Of a stretch of 64,000 bases of DNA, positions 1-48,700 are shown in pieces. Under the pieces are notes generated by a model. That model worked only from the letters and a program-made list of their open reading frames with translations, had not been told where the DNA came from and made no database searches. Position 1 is the first letter of the stretch. Every line of letters begins with the position of its first letter. Made by a program: the position numbers and the translations under genes. Source of the stretch: Zeus faber (lineage: Eukaryota; Chordata; Actinopteri; Zeiformes; Zeidae); assembly GCA_960531495.1 (NCBI GenBank), contig OY482855.1, forward strand, positions 11,049,365 to 11,113,364, in the 5' to 3' direction.

Positions 1-297
1 ATCGTGAGCATCCAGGGGACCAGCGAGACCCTGGGGGACAGTTTCGTGGTGGAGGTGGAGGCGGAGGCGGCGGCCGAGACGGGGCCGGGGCGGGGGCAGA
101 AGGGGAGTGACGGGCGGCACGGCACGGCAACGGAGCGTCAGCCGGCGGCGACGGCGAGCCCAGCTCCGGTGGCGGCAGTGGCGGCGGCAGCGGGGGTTAA
201 CCCCGGGAAGGTGATTGTTACGGATGTAACCCTCAACTCGGTGACAGTAACCTTCAAGGAGGCCATGGTGGCCGAGGGCTTCTTCAGGGGCCATTAG
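1..297 (+). CDS. cbx7: Chromobox (Polycomb) protein, CBX7-like, C-terminal end (5' partial)
   Basis: The frame is open from base 1 and ends at TAG (295-297), so only the last 98 codons of a longer gene are seen. The body is an acidic, alanine-rich linker. The final ~28 residues read VIVTDVTLNSVTVTFKEAM, then AEGFFRGH, which is the Pc box (cbox) of CBX proteins. In the family this box binds RING1A/B and so builds PRC1, which silences chromatin in the nucleus. Human CBX7 ends with a very similar TVTFREAQAAEGFF block, whereas CBX2, 4, 6 and 8 differ there, so CBX7 is the best match. The chromodomain exons lie outside the window. The paralogue (a or b) cannot be told. No start codon should be assigned here. 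Confidence 0.8.
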   Translation: MVSIQGTSETLGDSFVVEVEAEAAAETGPGRGQKGSDGRHGTATERQPAATASPAPVAAVAAAAGVNPGKVIVTDVTLNSVTVTFKEAMVAEGFFRGH

Positions 298-1245
298 AGG
301 GTTAAGAGCAGTGGGGGACGGGGTAAGGAATGGAGGAGAGATCAGATGAAAACAAACTTTATTGTTATCACTCATTTTGGACATGTACATAGACATATAT
401 ACTGTATGTGACGGATCACTCGATCACTTGTTCCAGATGTTTACAGAGCTCTACTATAAGATGAATGAAGATATTTGCCTTTAAAAAATGAGTGGTAATT
501 TTAACATTGTTTTGCAGCTTAGATCAGGTGTGTTTGTGTGTGCGTGTGTGTGCGTGTGTGTGTGTGTGTGTGCGTGGGGCGGGGGCTCATTCATAACTTC
601 CATGCAGCTACTTCTCCAGTCGAGTCTCTGTACTTTCCAGGCGTTGGGTCGCACACTCCAAACCCCGGGGCTTGTTTCAGTCGCTCCTTTTTCTAACGAC
701 AAAATAAAAGTTTGTAAAACCGACACTTCCGCCCCCCCCACCTCCATCCCCACCGCGTACGCTTACCCGTCTCTGAAACCAAACCCTGTGTTCTGTGTTT
801 ATTTCTGTAACAAAAGAAAGGAGAAGAGGGCGGGGGTAGAGTTAATCAAGGCAAATAGATGCATAAATAGAAGTGCGCTGTTGTGTTGGCTGTCTGTCTG
901 GCCTTTTAGTATTCAAGCGTGCAACACTACCTGGTTCTATTTTTATATGACCGACTGATAGCCACTCTTCCTGCTATAGCCTTGGTGTATTTCAAATGAA
1001 GAGACGTCAGTTTACATTACCACGCTGCATAGGCAACCGGAGGACGTTGTACATAAGTTCAAACAGTAGGGAGCTATTATTTATCGCATGTCACATGTAT
1101 TAAGTCAGCCTAAATTATGTCACTTTTTGGGTGTGGGAGAGTGAGTCTTTCTCCTACCAAGCTGAATTGTCAACATGTCTTCTCTATGAAAATGCCTTTT
1201 TATTTTGTCTGTATTTACAATAAATATGGAAACGGACCGCTCAGA
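298..1245 (+). other. Probable 3' UTR of the CBX7-like gene
   Basis: No coding signal follows the TAG. A GT-rich microsatellite lies at 530-572. AATAAA polyadenylation signals are at 703-708, 1219-1224 and 1337-1342. The one at 1219 follows a U-rich stretch and is the best candidate for the main 3' end. The exact end is an inference. Confidence 0.5.
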
Positions 1246-1712
1246 GCCTGCTTTATGAAATGCCTCTCAAGCGAGATTTATTTATAGGATGAAACTACTT
1301 TAGTGCTCGTTTTTTTTTGGGGGGCGGCTGGTTGAAAATAAACATAATACATAAATAAAAATGAATTAACATGACCTTTTAGGCCCCTCAGGGGCTCAAT
1401 CAGCAAAACACGAGAACGAAGAATAATAGTATTGCAATGTTGTGGATCTTTTGTATTTTTGATTTCAAATCCCCATAAGGAAGATATGACTTGACAACTA
1501 CAGAACAGGCCTCTGTGCTGTAACCTAAGATTTCACTGCATCGTCATTGCAATAATGAAGTACCAACCTGTACCATCACACTTGGCCACTAGATGTCGCA
1601 ACTGTCTCCGCCTATCAGCAGGGTTTCTCTATTACAATAACAGTAAATATCAATTTGGGAAGAACGGTAGGAATGCGGGGGGAGATGAAACAGGAACGGG
1701 TTAGCATTTAGT

Positions 1713-1716
<4 letters not shown>

Positions 1717-1753
<37 letters not shown>
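1717..1753. repeat. (AT)n microsatellite
   Basis: About 18 uninterrupted AT units are directly visible. Confidence 0.95.
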
Positions 1754-1758
<5 letters not shown>

Positions 1759-1964
1759 ACATTCATAATAATAAAATTGCTCACGTGTAATTGCTGGAGT
1801 GAAGGTTATATAAATGTAGTAAAATAATAACAGGTGATAACTGAATGAGATCATTCCCACTCATGTTATGCAGGTCAGTGCATTAGTCTGATGGCTGGTA
1901 AGATTTGCAGTCAACCTAGTATTTCCTAGAAAGGCCTCATGTTGCAATGCAAGTATTTACATCA

Positions 1965-2045
1965 ATACAGGGGGAGGACAAAATAATAGAAACACCCAGT
2001 ATTATATTTATTTCAAGTGGCTAATAAAGAGTAGGGCCACCCTGT
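1965..2045. mobile_element. Short relic resembling a Tc1-like element end
   Basis: The stretch containing GGACAAAATAATAGAAACAC and TAATAAAGAGTAGGGCCACC resembles the terminal sequence of a common fish Tc1-like transposon family. Only one end is present and no transposase is seen. Assignment is from memory of the family. Confidence 0.35.
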
Positions 2046-2124
2046 CTTATTCGATCAAAATCTGTAATAAAAGATGAATGACGATAAACGCGTATGCGCA
2101 CACAAACCACATACTGCAGCGCAT

Positions 2125-3571
2125 CACTAATTGTAATTTCCATTTTATTATAAAAACAGTATTTGAGTCCACAGTTTGTGTTTCCTTTGTACAGTAAAAA
2201 ATATTAAATTAAACTCCCAAAGTTCTTAGCAGAAAGATAGACTGAGGGTGGAGTTTGGGTGGGGTGGGCAGGGTCAAGGGAATGGGGTGGGCGAGGTGCT
2301 GGATGAGGCAGGGACCAGCGCGTTCCGCATTTGGACCTCTGCTTAAGGGCGGGTGAGCCGTGGGGTGAGGCGGGGGTGGTCTTGGAAGGCTTGAGTCCAG
2401 GGGAAGCAGCATTAGGGTAAGAGGCAGAGAGAGACGGAGAGAAGACGGGTCACGCCTCTCCGCTCCCTCCTTTCTGTGCAACACAGTCCATTTGGATCAA
2501 TTTCCTCTGTTTGTATCTCTCCAAACAGCGGAGTCCCAGAAAACACTGGTGGATGCCCCCCAAGTTTGTCCACATCCCCACCCCATGTACTCAAAATATA
2601 CAGGCACACAGGTATGCAACTGCCCGCCCTACCCCATGCCCCCCCCCACCAAAGCCTCCACCTGCTCAATATTAAGTGTCTTTAAGGAAGGAGTGCACTC
2701 ACACACACATTCAAGGGAGAGGGCTCACGTGTTTGTGACGAAAGTCCCTTCCAGCATGACAGATATCCAATACAGTAGCTGGCAGGGGCGTTTCCAAAAA
2801 ATGTCCGCTAGCCGTTATAAACGCACAGTAGGCCACTGCAAAAAACACTGACATTTAGTTATTATTCCCAACTGGACGAACCTAACCAAAGACATCAAAA
2901 GTGAAATGATCACCCCATTTCAACAGTTAACAAAATAGATTTCTATACCAATTGTAGCAGTCTCAGGGTTCATACCACCAAAAAAAAACAAAAACAAAAA
3001 AAAAAAAACATTGAAAATAAAATAAATAAAGCAAAACCAAACATTTATAAATGAAGATATGCATCATGTTCAGATTTATAATAATATTTGACATCACTCT
3101 GCAAAACTGATACGACTGAATGATGGGAAACAAAAAACGATAATAAGTCCTTTGCATTAAATTGTTTCCTCTTTAATTCTTTACCACTTTTAAAATCTTT
3201 AAAAACATTTCTTAAAAAAGGCAAATACTCCCATCCACCCACCCAGAAACACCCAAAAAATAGCCCGTTTTGTATTCTCTAAGTAGGGGTATTAAGAGAA
3301 ACCATCCCCATCTTTGTACACAATTGGCAAAAAATATATTAACAGCAATAACTTACAATTCATTTATTCTAATTCATTTATCGACTGGTTGATTTATTGT
3401 TGCATCTCCCATAGGAAGTTCAGTTCAATGTATCTTTATTGTAAACATTTTAAATAACATTTAATAATAGTATAAAAAAAGAAAGGCTAAGTAATAATAA
3501 CAATAACACTGTCCTGGGTGAGTGCAGTTTCTGCCAAGAGTCGGCTCAACCCAACACACTTGGTTGACGTC
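2125..3571 (-). other. ep300: 3' UTR of ep300
   Basis: About 1.45 kb of non-coding, A/T-rich sequence follows the ep300 stop on the minus strand. AATAAA signals (TTTATT on +) lie soon after the stop at 3435-3440, 3393-3398 and 3363-3368. A distal one at 2144-2149 is the likely full-length end. The clustered proximal signals suggest a short-UTR isoform is possible. Confidence 0.6.
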
Positions 3572-40789
<37,218 letters not shown>

Positions 40790-43060
40790 ATTTTTGGCGA
40801 ATTAAAAAAACGCCGCGGGTCCGCACGGAGCAAACGCTACGTCCCTCGGTTGTCGGTGTCCCGGTCTTCCGGGATACGTCTCCGATCGTTCCCCCCACCG
40901 CTCGGGGGACGGTAGGGGAAAGCAAGAGCCTCGTTCGTGCTCCTTCCCTCGGAGTTGCAGCGCTCGGCGCGTCCCTCTCCGCGGGTCGGATCCCTCTCCC
41001 GGTGCAGCAGCAGCAGGAGGAGGAGGAGGTGGGAAGGTGGAGTCGGCAGTAAACTACACTACGGGGCCCGCGGTGGACTCATGTAGCTTCCTCCGCGACG
41101 TCGAAGCGGCCCCGAGACCCGTCCGTCCCCACGGTGGAACCGGCCGCGGCCGCCATGGTCGGCGGGGAAACGTAGGGTGTGCGCCCCGGCGGAGTGGTCC
41201 GCTCCGGGGGATCGGGAACAAAACCGGGAAACAAAACGCAGAGCACCCCGACGTTAAGTTGTGATGGGGCTTCCTCTCGTGCAACAGTTCAGCGGACTTG
41301 GAGACGGTGGTTGTTCTTCTTTTCTTCTTTTTCCTGAATTGCCACCGTGGTAGAGTCCAAACATCACCAAAAACCCGGGCGATGCGCGGTCACTCGCGCT
41401 GTAACATTTGCGATGGTGGACGATCGTTCTCGATGCAATTTAAGCATGTATGGTGTTCTTTCACGTGCAACCGTGGGAAAAAAAAACGTGGAGTATTTAC
41501 TCAGACGAATAAACAGCAAATAACACGGTTCTGTCGCCGGACTCGGTCCAGTTCTTGCAGCATCTTCGTGGTTCGTCCTGCGTGTGCGGGTCAACTACAC
41601 GGTGCAGTTTGGCCGCACGTCGGACCACGCACCGGGTCAACACACGGGGCTCATTCTGCACCTTCACTCGCACGCGTTGCAACGCGGCCGATGGGACAGC
41701 GTTTGCAAAAAGAGAAAATAATAATTATAATAAAGAATAAAAAAATAAAAATCCGGGGAGGGGGGGGGGTGTTAAAATCCCAGCGTGTCCGCAGCTTGGT
41801 GAGAGCCGATCGATCGGACGCAGTTTCCCCCTCTCCTGCTGGAGTTCTCGGGGCAGTCGGACCAGCTAATTAACCACCGGGATGATCCAATTAGTTGTTT
41901 TTCGCGGAGGCTTTTCTGATCCTGCGCCTCTGAAGTGATTCCTCCTCCGGTGGCAACACCGCGAAGGTTCCCCGGTGACCGGAGAGGAGGAAAAAAAAAA
42001 AAAATCGGTTTATAATTAGTAATATTGATTTTTTTTCTGCCGTTCGCTGCGTACACTGCGATAATGCAACGAATGGAAAGAAATAAAAAAAATATGTTAA
42101 AAAAAAAAAACAAGCAAAAACGGCGACGGGGCGATAATGTAATAAAACGACGACGGTCGCAAAAAAATGGCTTGTATTTTTTTTTTTTTTTGACGTGGAA
42201 AGCCAAGATTATTTGGGCAACACCCCCCCCCCAAAAAATATTTTGGGTTCCCAAAATCCTTTCATTGACTCTTTGTGATGGAGAATGCCCCCCCTCGCAG
42301 ATGCCCCCCCTTTCTCTATGTGGACCCCGGTCTGTGGCTGCTCTCCCCGGGCTCCGCCGCCGACACACCGCCACACCGCGCGTTCATTTCCCCCCCCCCT
42401 CCTCCTCCTCTCCGCCGCTTCTCCGTCGGCGGAATATTCAGAATATCTTCCCCGTCTTCCGCCTTTCCTCTCCGGCTCCCCCTTCCTCGGGGTTTCCTCA
42501 GTATTTCCTTTCTGTGGCACCGCTCCGTCTCTCTATCTCGCTCTCGCTCTCTCTCGCTCTTTTCTTCTTCTTCTTCTTTTTTTTTTTTTTTTTTTTTGTT
42601 CCGCCTTATCTTTTTTGGGGGGGTTAAGGCTTTTTTTTTTTTTAATTTTCCTCCGATTCGCCCTCGCTGCTCGGACACGGTTCCGCCTCTGTCACCGGCG
42701 GCCCCCGGGGTGGTTGTTATCGGCGCCGAAGTGGCTCCTTCTCTCGGTGTCTCCCGTTTCTTACGGTCTGTCCGCACAAACAAAATGGCGGCTTGTTGTT
42801 TCTACTCCTCTGATACGGGGGGGAGGAGGGGGAGGGTTGGAGGTACGGCGACATTAGGCGTGAAGAGGGGGGGGGGTTGATGGGGGTTGGTTGCTGCTCG
42901 GGATTGGCCGGAATACGGTTCGTAGTCGCTCGGAATTGCACTAATCACGCAATAATCTGTGGAGGACAGCGGGGCTTCACCTGACACACACCGCGTTGCG
43001 ATCGCTAACACTCTAGTAACACCGTGGTGACACCGGAACGCGCCCGTCAATGCAATTTTG
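40790..43060 (-). promoter_or_regulatory. ep300: ep300 5' UTR and CpG-rich promoter region
   Basis: CpG-dense, GC-rich sequence upstream of the ep300 ATG. On the minus strand GCCGCCATTTTG (about 42782-42793) is a canonical YY1 site, and CCAAT lies at 42907-42903. These make transcription start near 42.7-42.9 kb plausible, giving a long unspliced leader. The start site itself cannot be seen. Pyrimidine and purine tracts (CCCTCCTCCTCC, TTCTTCTTC) are frequent. Confidence 0.6.
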
Positions 43061-44583
43061 TGCCTTTTAAAGTGTGAATCCGTCACGTTATTTTGTAAAA
43101 GGAAAGAAAATCTGATTTTAGACATCTATCTCGTTTTCATCCAGCCTCACTTTTATCAGAATCAGCCATTCAATGTATTGACGTTATGGGCTGTTTTGAC
43201 CAATCGTTGGTGGCGGGGTCCGCCGCCCCCGCAAAAACGCACGCCGCTGTGAATTTGATAAACCAGCGTTGATATATAGAACAGTAAACTGTCGATATGG
43301 GTGTACACCCAAAAAAACGAACAGCACTTTAGGATGAATATACAGTATAAAGTATATCCCATCCCCCAATGACCAAAAAAAACCCCAAACTAATCAAATC
43401 GATCAGAAGGCAAACTTTCTAGAAAGAAAGGGTCTTAAAATAGAGCGCAGACAAGGATAAAAACGCTTGTTGGAAAATAAAGAAATTAAAAACGTTGCCG
43501 TTTCAAATGGAATTCTGGGTGTGTAACCCACCGAATACAATCTTATGGATTTGCGCTTTAATGTTTTTTTCCCTCAAACAAAATCAATTTCAAAACAAAA
43601 CATAAAAGGACACTTTCTCTTGAGAGGTTACAGTTCTCGGTTGCTTTAACACATTTTCTAAAACATTGTCAGCAGTCTGACAACTGTAAGAGCAATCTTC
43701 ACATCACGTCAAAAATACAGTACAAATGACCTGCAAAGGGCTCATGTCTCAAAATGAAACAAATCAGTGTCACCAAAAGGAAAATGACCTTTATCATGCT
43801 TAAACCAACCACCTTGAAAGTATGAGATAATGATGCAATGCTAACAGTTATCAACGTTATTATAATAGTTCAAATACAATACTGTCCAATTATGTCAAAG
43901 AACATGGCGGAGTTGGGGCTACAAAATGTAATTGTATGTTCTACAGTAAACAAAAATACAATCTTGCTGAACAAAGAACAGAAAAAGAGCATGTAAATCA
44001 TAACCCACTCCTACCAAACCAACGCATTCTAATGTTCCTGTGCAGAAGCAGGCTCTTGCCTCCGTCTTTCTGCTTGTTCCATATTCCACAACTGCAGCAA
44101 GACATTACAATACCACAATTACTGCAATTTATGTAAAATATATATATATTTGACAGTTTACTAACTGTTTATAGACAGATTTATTCACAGACTTAACATA
44201 TAGAAATTAGAATAACATTATTAAACAGATAATAAAAACAGACGTTAAAACTAAATAAGGGCCAATTGTAGATGATTGTCCTAGCATTTGAATTTTGTGT
44301 TGAAATGATGATAGTGGTGTGACCAAATGATTTAATGGTGCAGAGTATTTCACCCCGTTTGAGAACTTTGATGGCAATTTGACGATTGCGCTCAAGCAAT
44401 TGAGGAAAAACCGCAACACGGCCAATGTCAATCTAGAGCTCCCAATCCCACACGAGACAAACCTGCTTCATTCAATAGTATCAGTATACGAGAGATCACG
44501 TTTTTGGACCTCCTCACCAACTTAATTTTCCTTAGATCCACCAATATTATGCTCTGTGCCAAAGCAAAGGAAGGAACGTGCGT

Positions 44584-44703
<120 letters not shown>

Positions 44704-44868
44704 CATATTCAAACCCATTTGATGCACTGCTGTATCTCATCAGGAGTAGCCTGTATTTGAACTTTGTATTTCTATTCCTACTTAAAATCACCTAGATGCA
44801 TAAATATGAAGTGTCCTGTGGACAATGCAAGTGTTTTTACAAATAAGTTGAACAGAAAAGGAGAGCAC

Positions 44869-44974
<106 letters not shown>

Positions 44975-45593
44975 CAGTGCCTTTATGTAACTTAATTGAT
45001 GCCATGATTTCAAATAAATCTGTGTTCTAAACAGGAGGCAGACATCTTTCTGCATAAGGTACAGTGACCTCTCCAACATGCTTCTCACAATATTGCTGAT
45101 CTGCAACAAACTTGCCTACTGGAATCATTCACATGATGATTGGATCTTATCTATGGTATTAGATCAGGTGTTAGTTAAAGAAGTTAAAATTTAAATTTAA
45201 ATGAAAGGGGTGGGGGGAAAAAAAAATGTATCTCAGTATATATTCCAGTTTCATATCAGACATTTTAGGCTGATGCTCTGATGCAAAGAATCTGAGGGAC
45301 TGTGCAGAAAGGGATTAAAAGTGTTGCTCCTGTGCACTATGTTGTGTTGGGGTATGATTATTGAAGCGATGAGACATCTTCTGTAACTACTACGCCATCC
45401 ACCCCAAAACTGCCGACCTGGCCTAAGAACGTCCGGACCGGAGTTCCCTCCTGAGTACTGCTGGTGATAAGGAGGAGCAGACTCAGTTATGGCGCGACTG
45501 TGTTCAGGATGTTCCCGAACATCCTGTTTTCGCCAAACTTGTTCTTTCTACGTTTGGTTTGTTAGCCACGGCTTGGTTTGTCCCTCCCCGCCC

Positions 45594-45760
45594 CTATCTC
45601 TGGGCACAGGCTGCCTCCACGTCGGCGATGGTCTTTGGTGCATCCGAGGATAGAATCAGGGGTCCCCCTTTGTCGCGGATCACCACGTCGTCCTCGATCC
45701 TGATCCCCAGGCCGCGGAATCGCTCGGGAGCTCGGGTGTCGTCTTCGGAGATGTACAGCC
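45594..45760 (-). CDS. xpnpep3: xpnpep3 last coding exon
   Basis: [54 protein letters not shown], stop TAG at 45596-45594. Human ends [34 protein letters not shown]. It carries the last metal-binding Glu. Confidence 0.95.
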
Positions 45761-48700
45761 CTGGGGTGAGACAGGGAGAGAATTGTCGTCACCACCACCA
45801 GCACAACAACAACAACAACAACAACAACAACCTGTTGTCTTTCTCGTGAGCCATAGAGACAGAAACATTCCCTGGCAGACAGAAAGACAGCAATTTCTAT
45901 GAATAAAGTTTGTTGTTTGAGTATAGAGGTGTATTGTTTTAAGAATTAATACGTCATTTGCAAATATGCAGATGATGAATGCGGGCGTTAAAGTTGGTCA
46001 GAGACGCCATCCATATGTGTTCCAGCAGTATTTTCTCAATGAATGCAACAAAGATCCCCGTAAAACTTTGGCTGCTGATTGGATGAACACACTGTGAGTT
46101 GGGTGGTCCTTGGTACTGGCTCCCTTTTTCAAACAGGAAAAATTTGGTAGAAAATGTATAAACACCTGGTACCATCAGAATGATGGTTGGAGCAATGGCC
46201 TTCGAGGGGTGTTCGCCCCTTTTTCTTATCTTTACGTCATATAATCGACACCCAGAACATTCCAACCTTATTCCACTGAAAGATGGTTCTGAAGCCATTT
46301 CAAGCAATATTTGATCACACAGCTTAATAGTTTGATCCAAGTTTCATGTACCAGGCGCATCTGTTGAGCGACTTCATTAGCATAAAATTGAGCTTGAGTC
46401 TACTGTATCTAGATTCAGACCTATGAACACACAGAACATCACAGTCGTCTGCATGCTTCAGAAACTGCGTGACCGCATCTCCTGCTCTGCATAGCAGATT
46501 AATAGAAAGTGGAGAGGTGTCTCCTCTCACATCTTTTTTACTTTCTCGTGTAGAGCAGGTGTTGTGCCTGCGCAGTGCATGATGGATGCAGAATGACAAG
46601 CTGCGCTGTGTGTTCACAGGTCTTAATCTGAATACAGTGGACTCCACCTCAACTTTACGCTCATGAATCCATCCCAAAAAGCACGCCTGGCTCTCATAGC
46701 ATGGGTCGAACTGAAAAGTTAGGTGTTGAGGATCAAATGTGAATCAAGATTCAATATCACGGGAACATCCTGTGGGGAGCACTGTTTAGGTGGAATAAGA
46801 GAGGTTATAAACAGGCCGCCATGATTGACAACAGGAAGCCAAAAACGAAAAAGCGACTAACTCACAATTTGTCCATCCAATCAGCTGCTGACAGAGTTTC
46901 TGTCATCGGAAAAACAACTCGTTCTAAGAATAACTGTCAATAGGACAGTTTGTGAGGTCCGGCACCTCCCCTGTGTCCGAAATGAATTCAGTTAGAATGT
47001 AGACTGCAACTCCGACAAGATCTCAACATGTCTCCTGGGTGGATCCGCAACTGTATTCATAGATGTCCACGTGTGATCCACTTTGGAAATCTTCGGAGAC
47101 AACTAGACTTAAGAGCTTGAAAGCGATAGAGATGTACGACAAAAAGGGTGTCGATTCTTATTTTAGACGGTTTTATGTATGAGTGCTCATTGTTTACAGA
47201 ACGGTTTCCTCAGTAATCTCAACTTCTCAGTACCTGGCTCAATGGTGATGGCCATGCCTGGCTGCAGGGGCTGGGAGCGGGATATCTCCGGAGTGTCATG
47301 GACATCCATGCCCAGGTAATGACCAACGTGGTGAGGGCAGTACTTCCTCGCAGCCTGACAGGAAGGGGAAAATAATACATTATGTGAAAAAAAACCCACA
47401 CACACACAAAAAAAAAATCATAATTAATAAAAAAAAAAAGCAAGGGCTGTGTGATGTCCATACCTTCTGGACATCTCACACAGTTAGCTTTAAACAAACC
47501 AGAAAAAAAACAAAAACATCTTCCTCACTGGATGTTTCTGGGTACACACATCTACATTTCTTAGTCATTCTTGAAAGATTTGGACAACCTAATCGAATCC
47601 CCATTTGGCAGTTAAGACAACGTATAGAAAGGGAGCCATTTCGCTTTTTTAATGATAAAAAAAGATTGTTAAAAGCACAAATGATGACTTTTTTGTTCCA
47701 AAATATAGCATTTTTAATTCCTGCTAGTATTAGAAGCGGCCCACTAATAACATAGCTCGTGTCACTGAGCAACTTTGGAATGGCCGATTCTTGTTGCCGA
47801 TGTACCTTATAATACACTGGAGGGAAATTATAACGGTGATACTAAAATTATCCAGTTTACATATTATAAAGCAGGTATCGAGTCACACCCAGAGTTGAGT
47901 ACTACTCCGAAAGTGCAATTTCTTCAAAAGAGTACTTCATTATATGTAAATGAGTAGATGTAACTAGTTACTTCTGCCTCTGGTTACTATGGTAGCAGAC
48001 ACTGCAAGCTCTGCTGCTGCGGCTTCTGCACAAAAAAAAAAAAAAGGTCTGCTCAGAGCCACAAAGTCAAAAACGAATATAACAGGCAGCTTTGAACAAC
48101 ACAAATATTAAATATTGTTATAGAGACAAACAAATGCGGACATTAGGTGGATTGTTTAAGAAATGCAAATTTCTTAAACAATCCACAATCCAAATTGCAT
48201 TTAAAAACAGAAAACAGTTCCATCTCGCATCCTGAAGGACCGCTAAGATGTCCGGTCATGCTGTCGGCTTTAAATATCTAGTCAAGTAACAGGGGGAAGG
48301 GATAAAATAAGTCATGATCCGCCGCCATGGTCTTATTCATTACATCACGGCAGAAGAGCATCTTCATAGTCAGATGGACCGCCTGGACCATGTTATGAAA
48401 AGATTGCGCTTCTAATCTCTGCATCGCTTATGTTGGATCAACTTGACGTTAAATACCTCCATCATAATCAGAGGTGGAAGATTCCAGGCTCAGAAAGTAA
48501 AAGTCCTGCCATCTTTTTTTGCTCCACCCATTCACTGATGCAGCTGATTTCATTCAGTAGTTGGACCTCTGGTTTCATTAAATCAGCCAATATACATGGT
48601 TGCCTCAAAATCCAGAGTAGAATTTTACTTTCTGAATCTGGATTTTGGGGACCTTAGTCCCCAAAACATGTTTTTGAAGTTTTTTGCTGAAAATACCACT

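Larger units (their letters stand above)
1246..2124. other. Intergenic spacer between two convergent genes
   Basis: AT-rich spacer with no convincing reading frame. It holds an AT microsatellite and a short transposon-end relic (listed separately). The chromobox gene and ep300 are tail-to-tail across it. Confidence 0.6.

Noticed and set aside
42025-42880. Open frames of ~200 codons upstream of ep300
   Set aside because: Low-complexity CpG-island sequence with poly-F and poly-P runs; no domain resemblance. It is better explained as 5' UTR/promoter.
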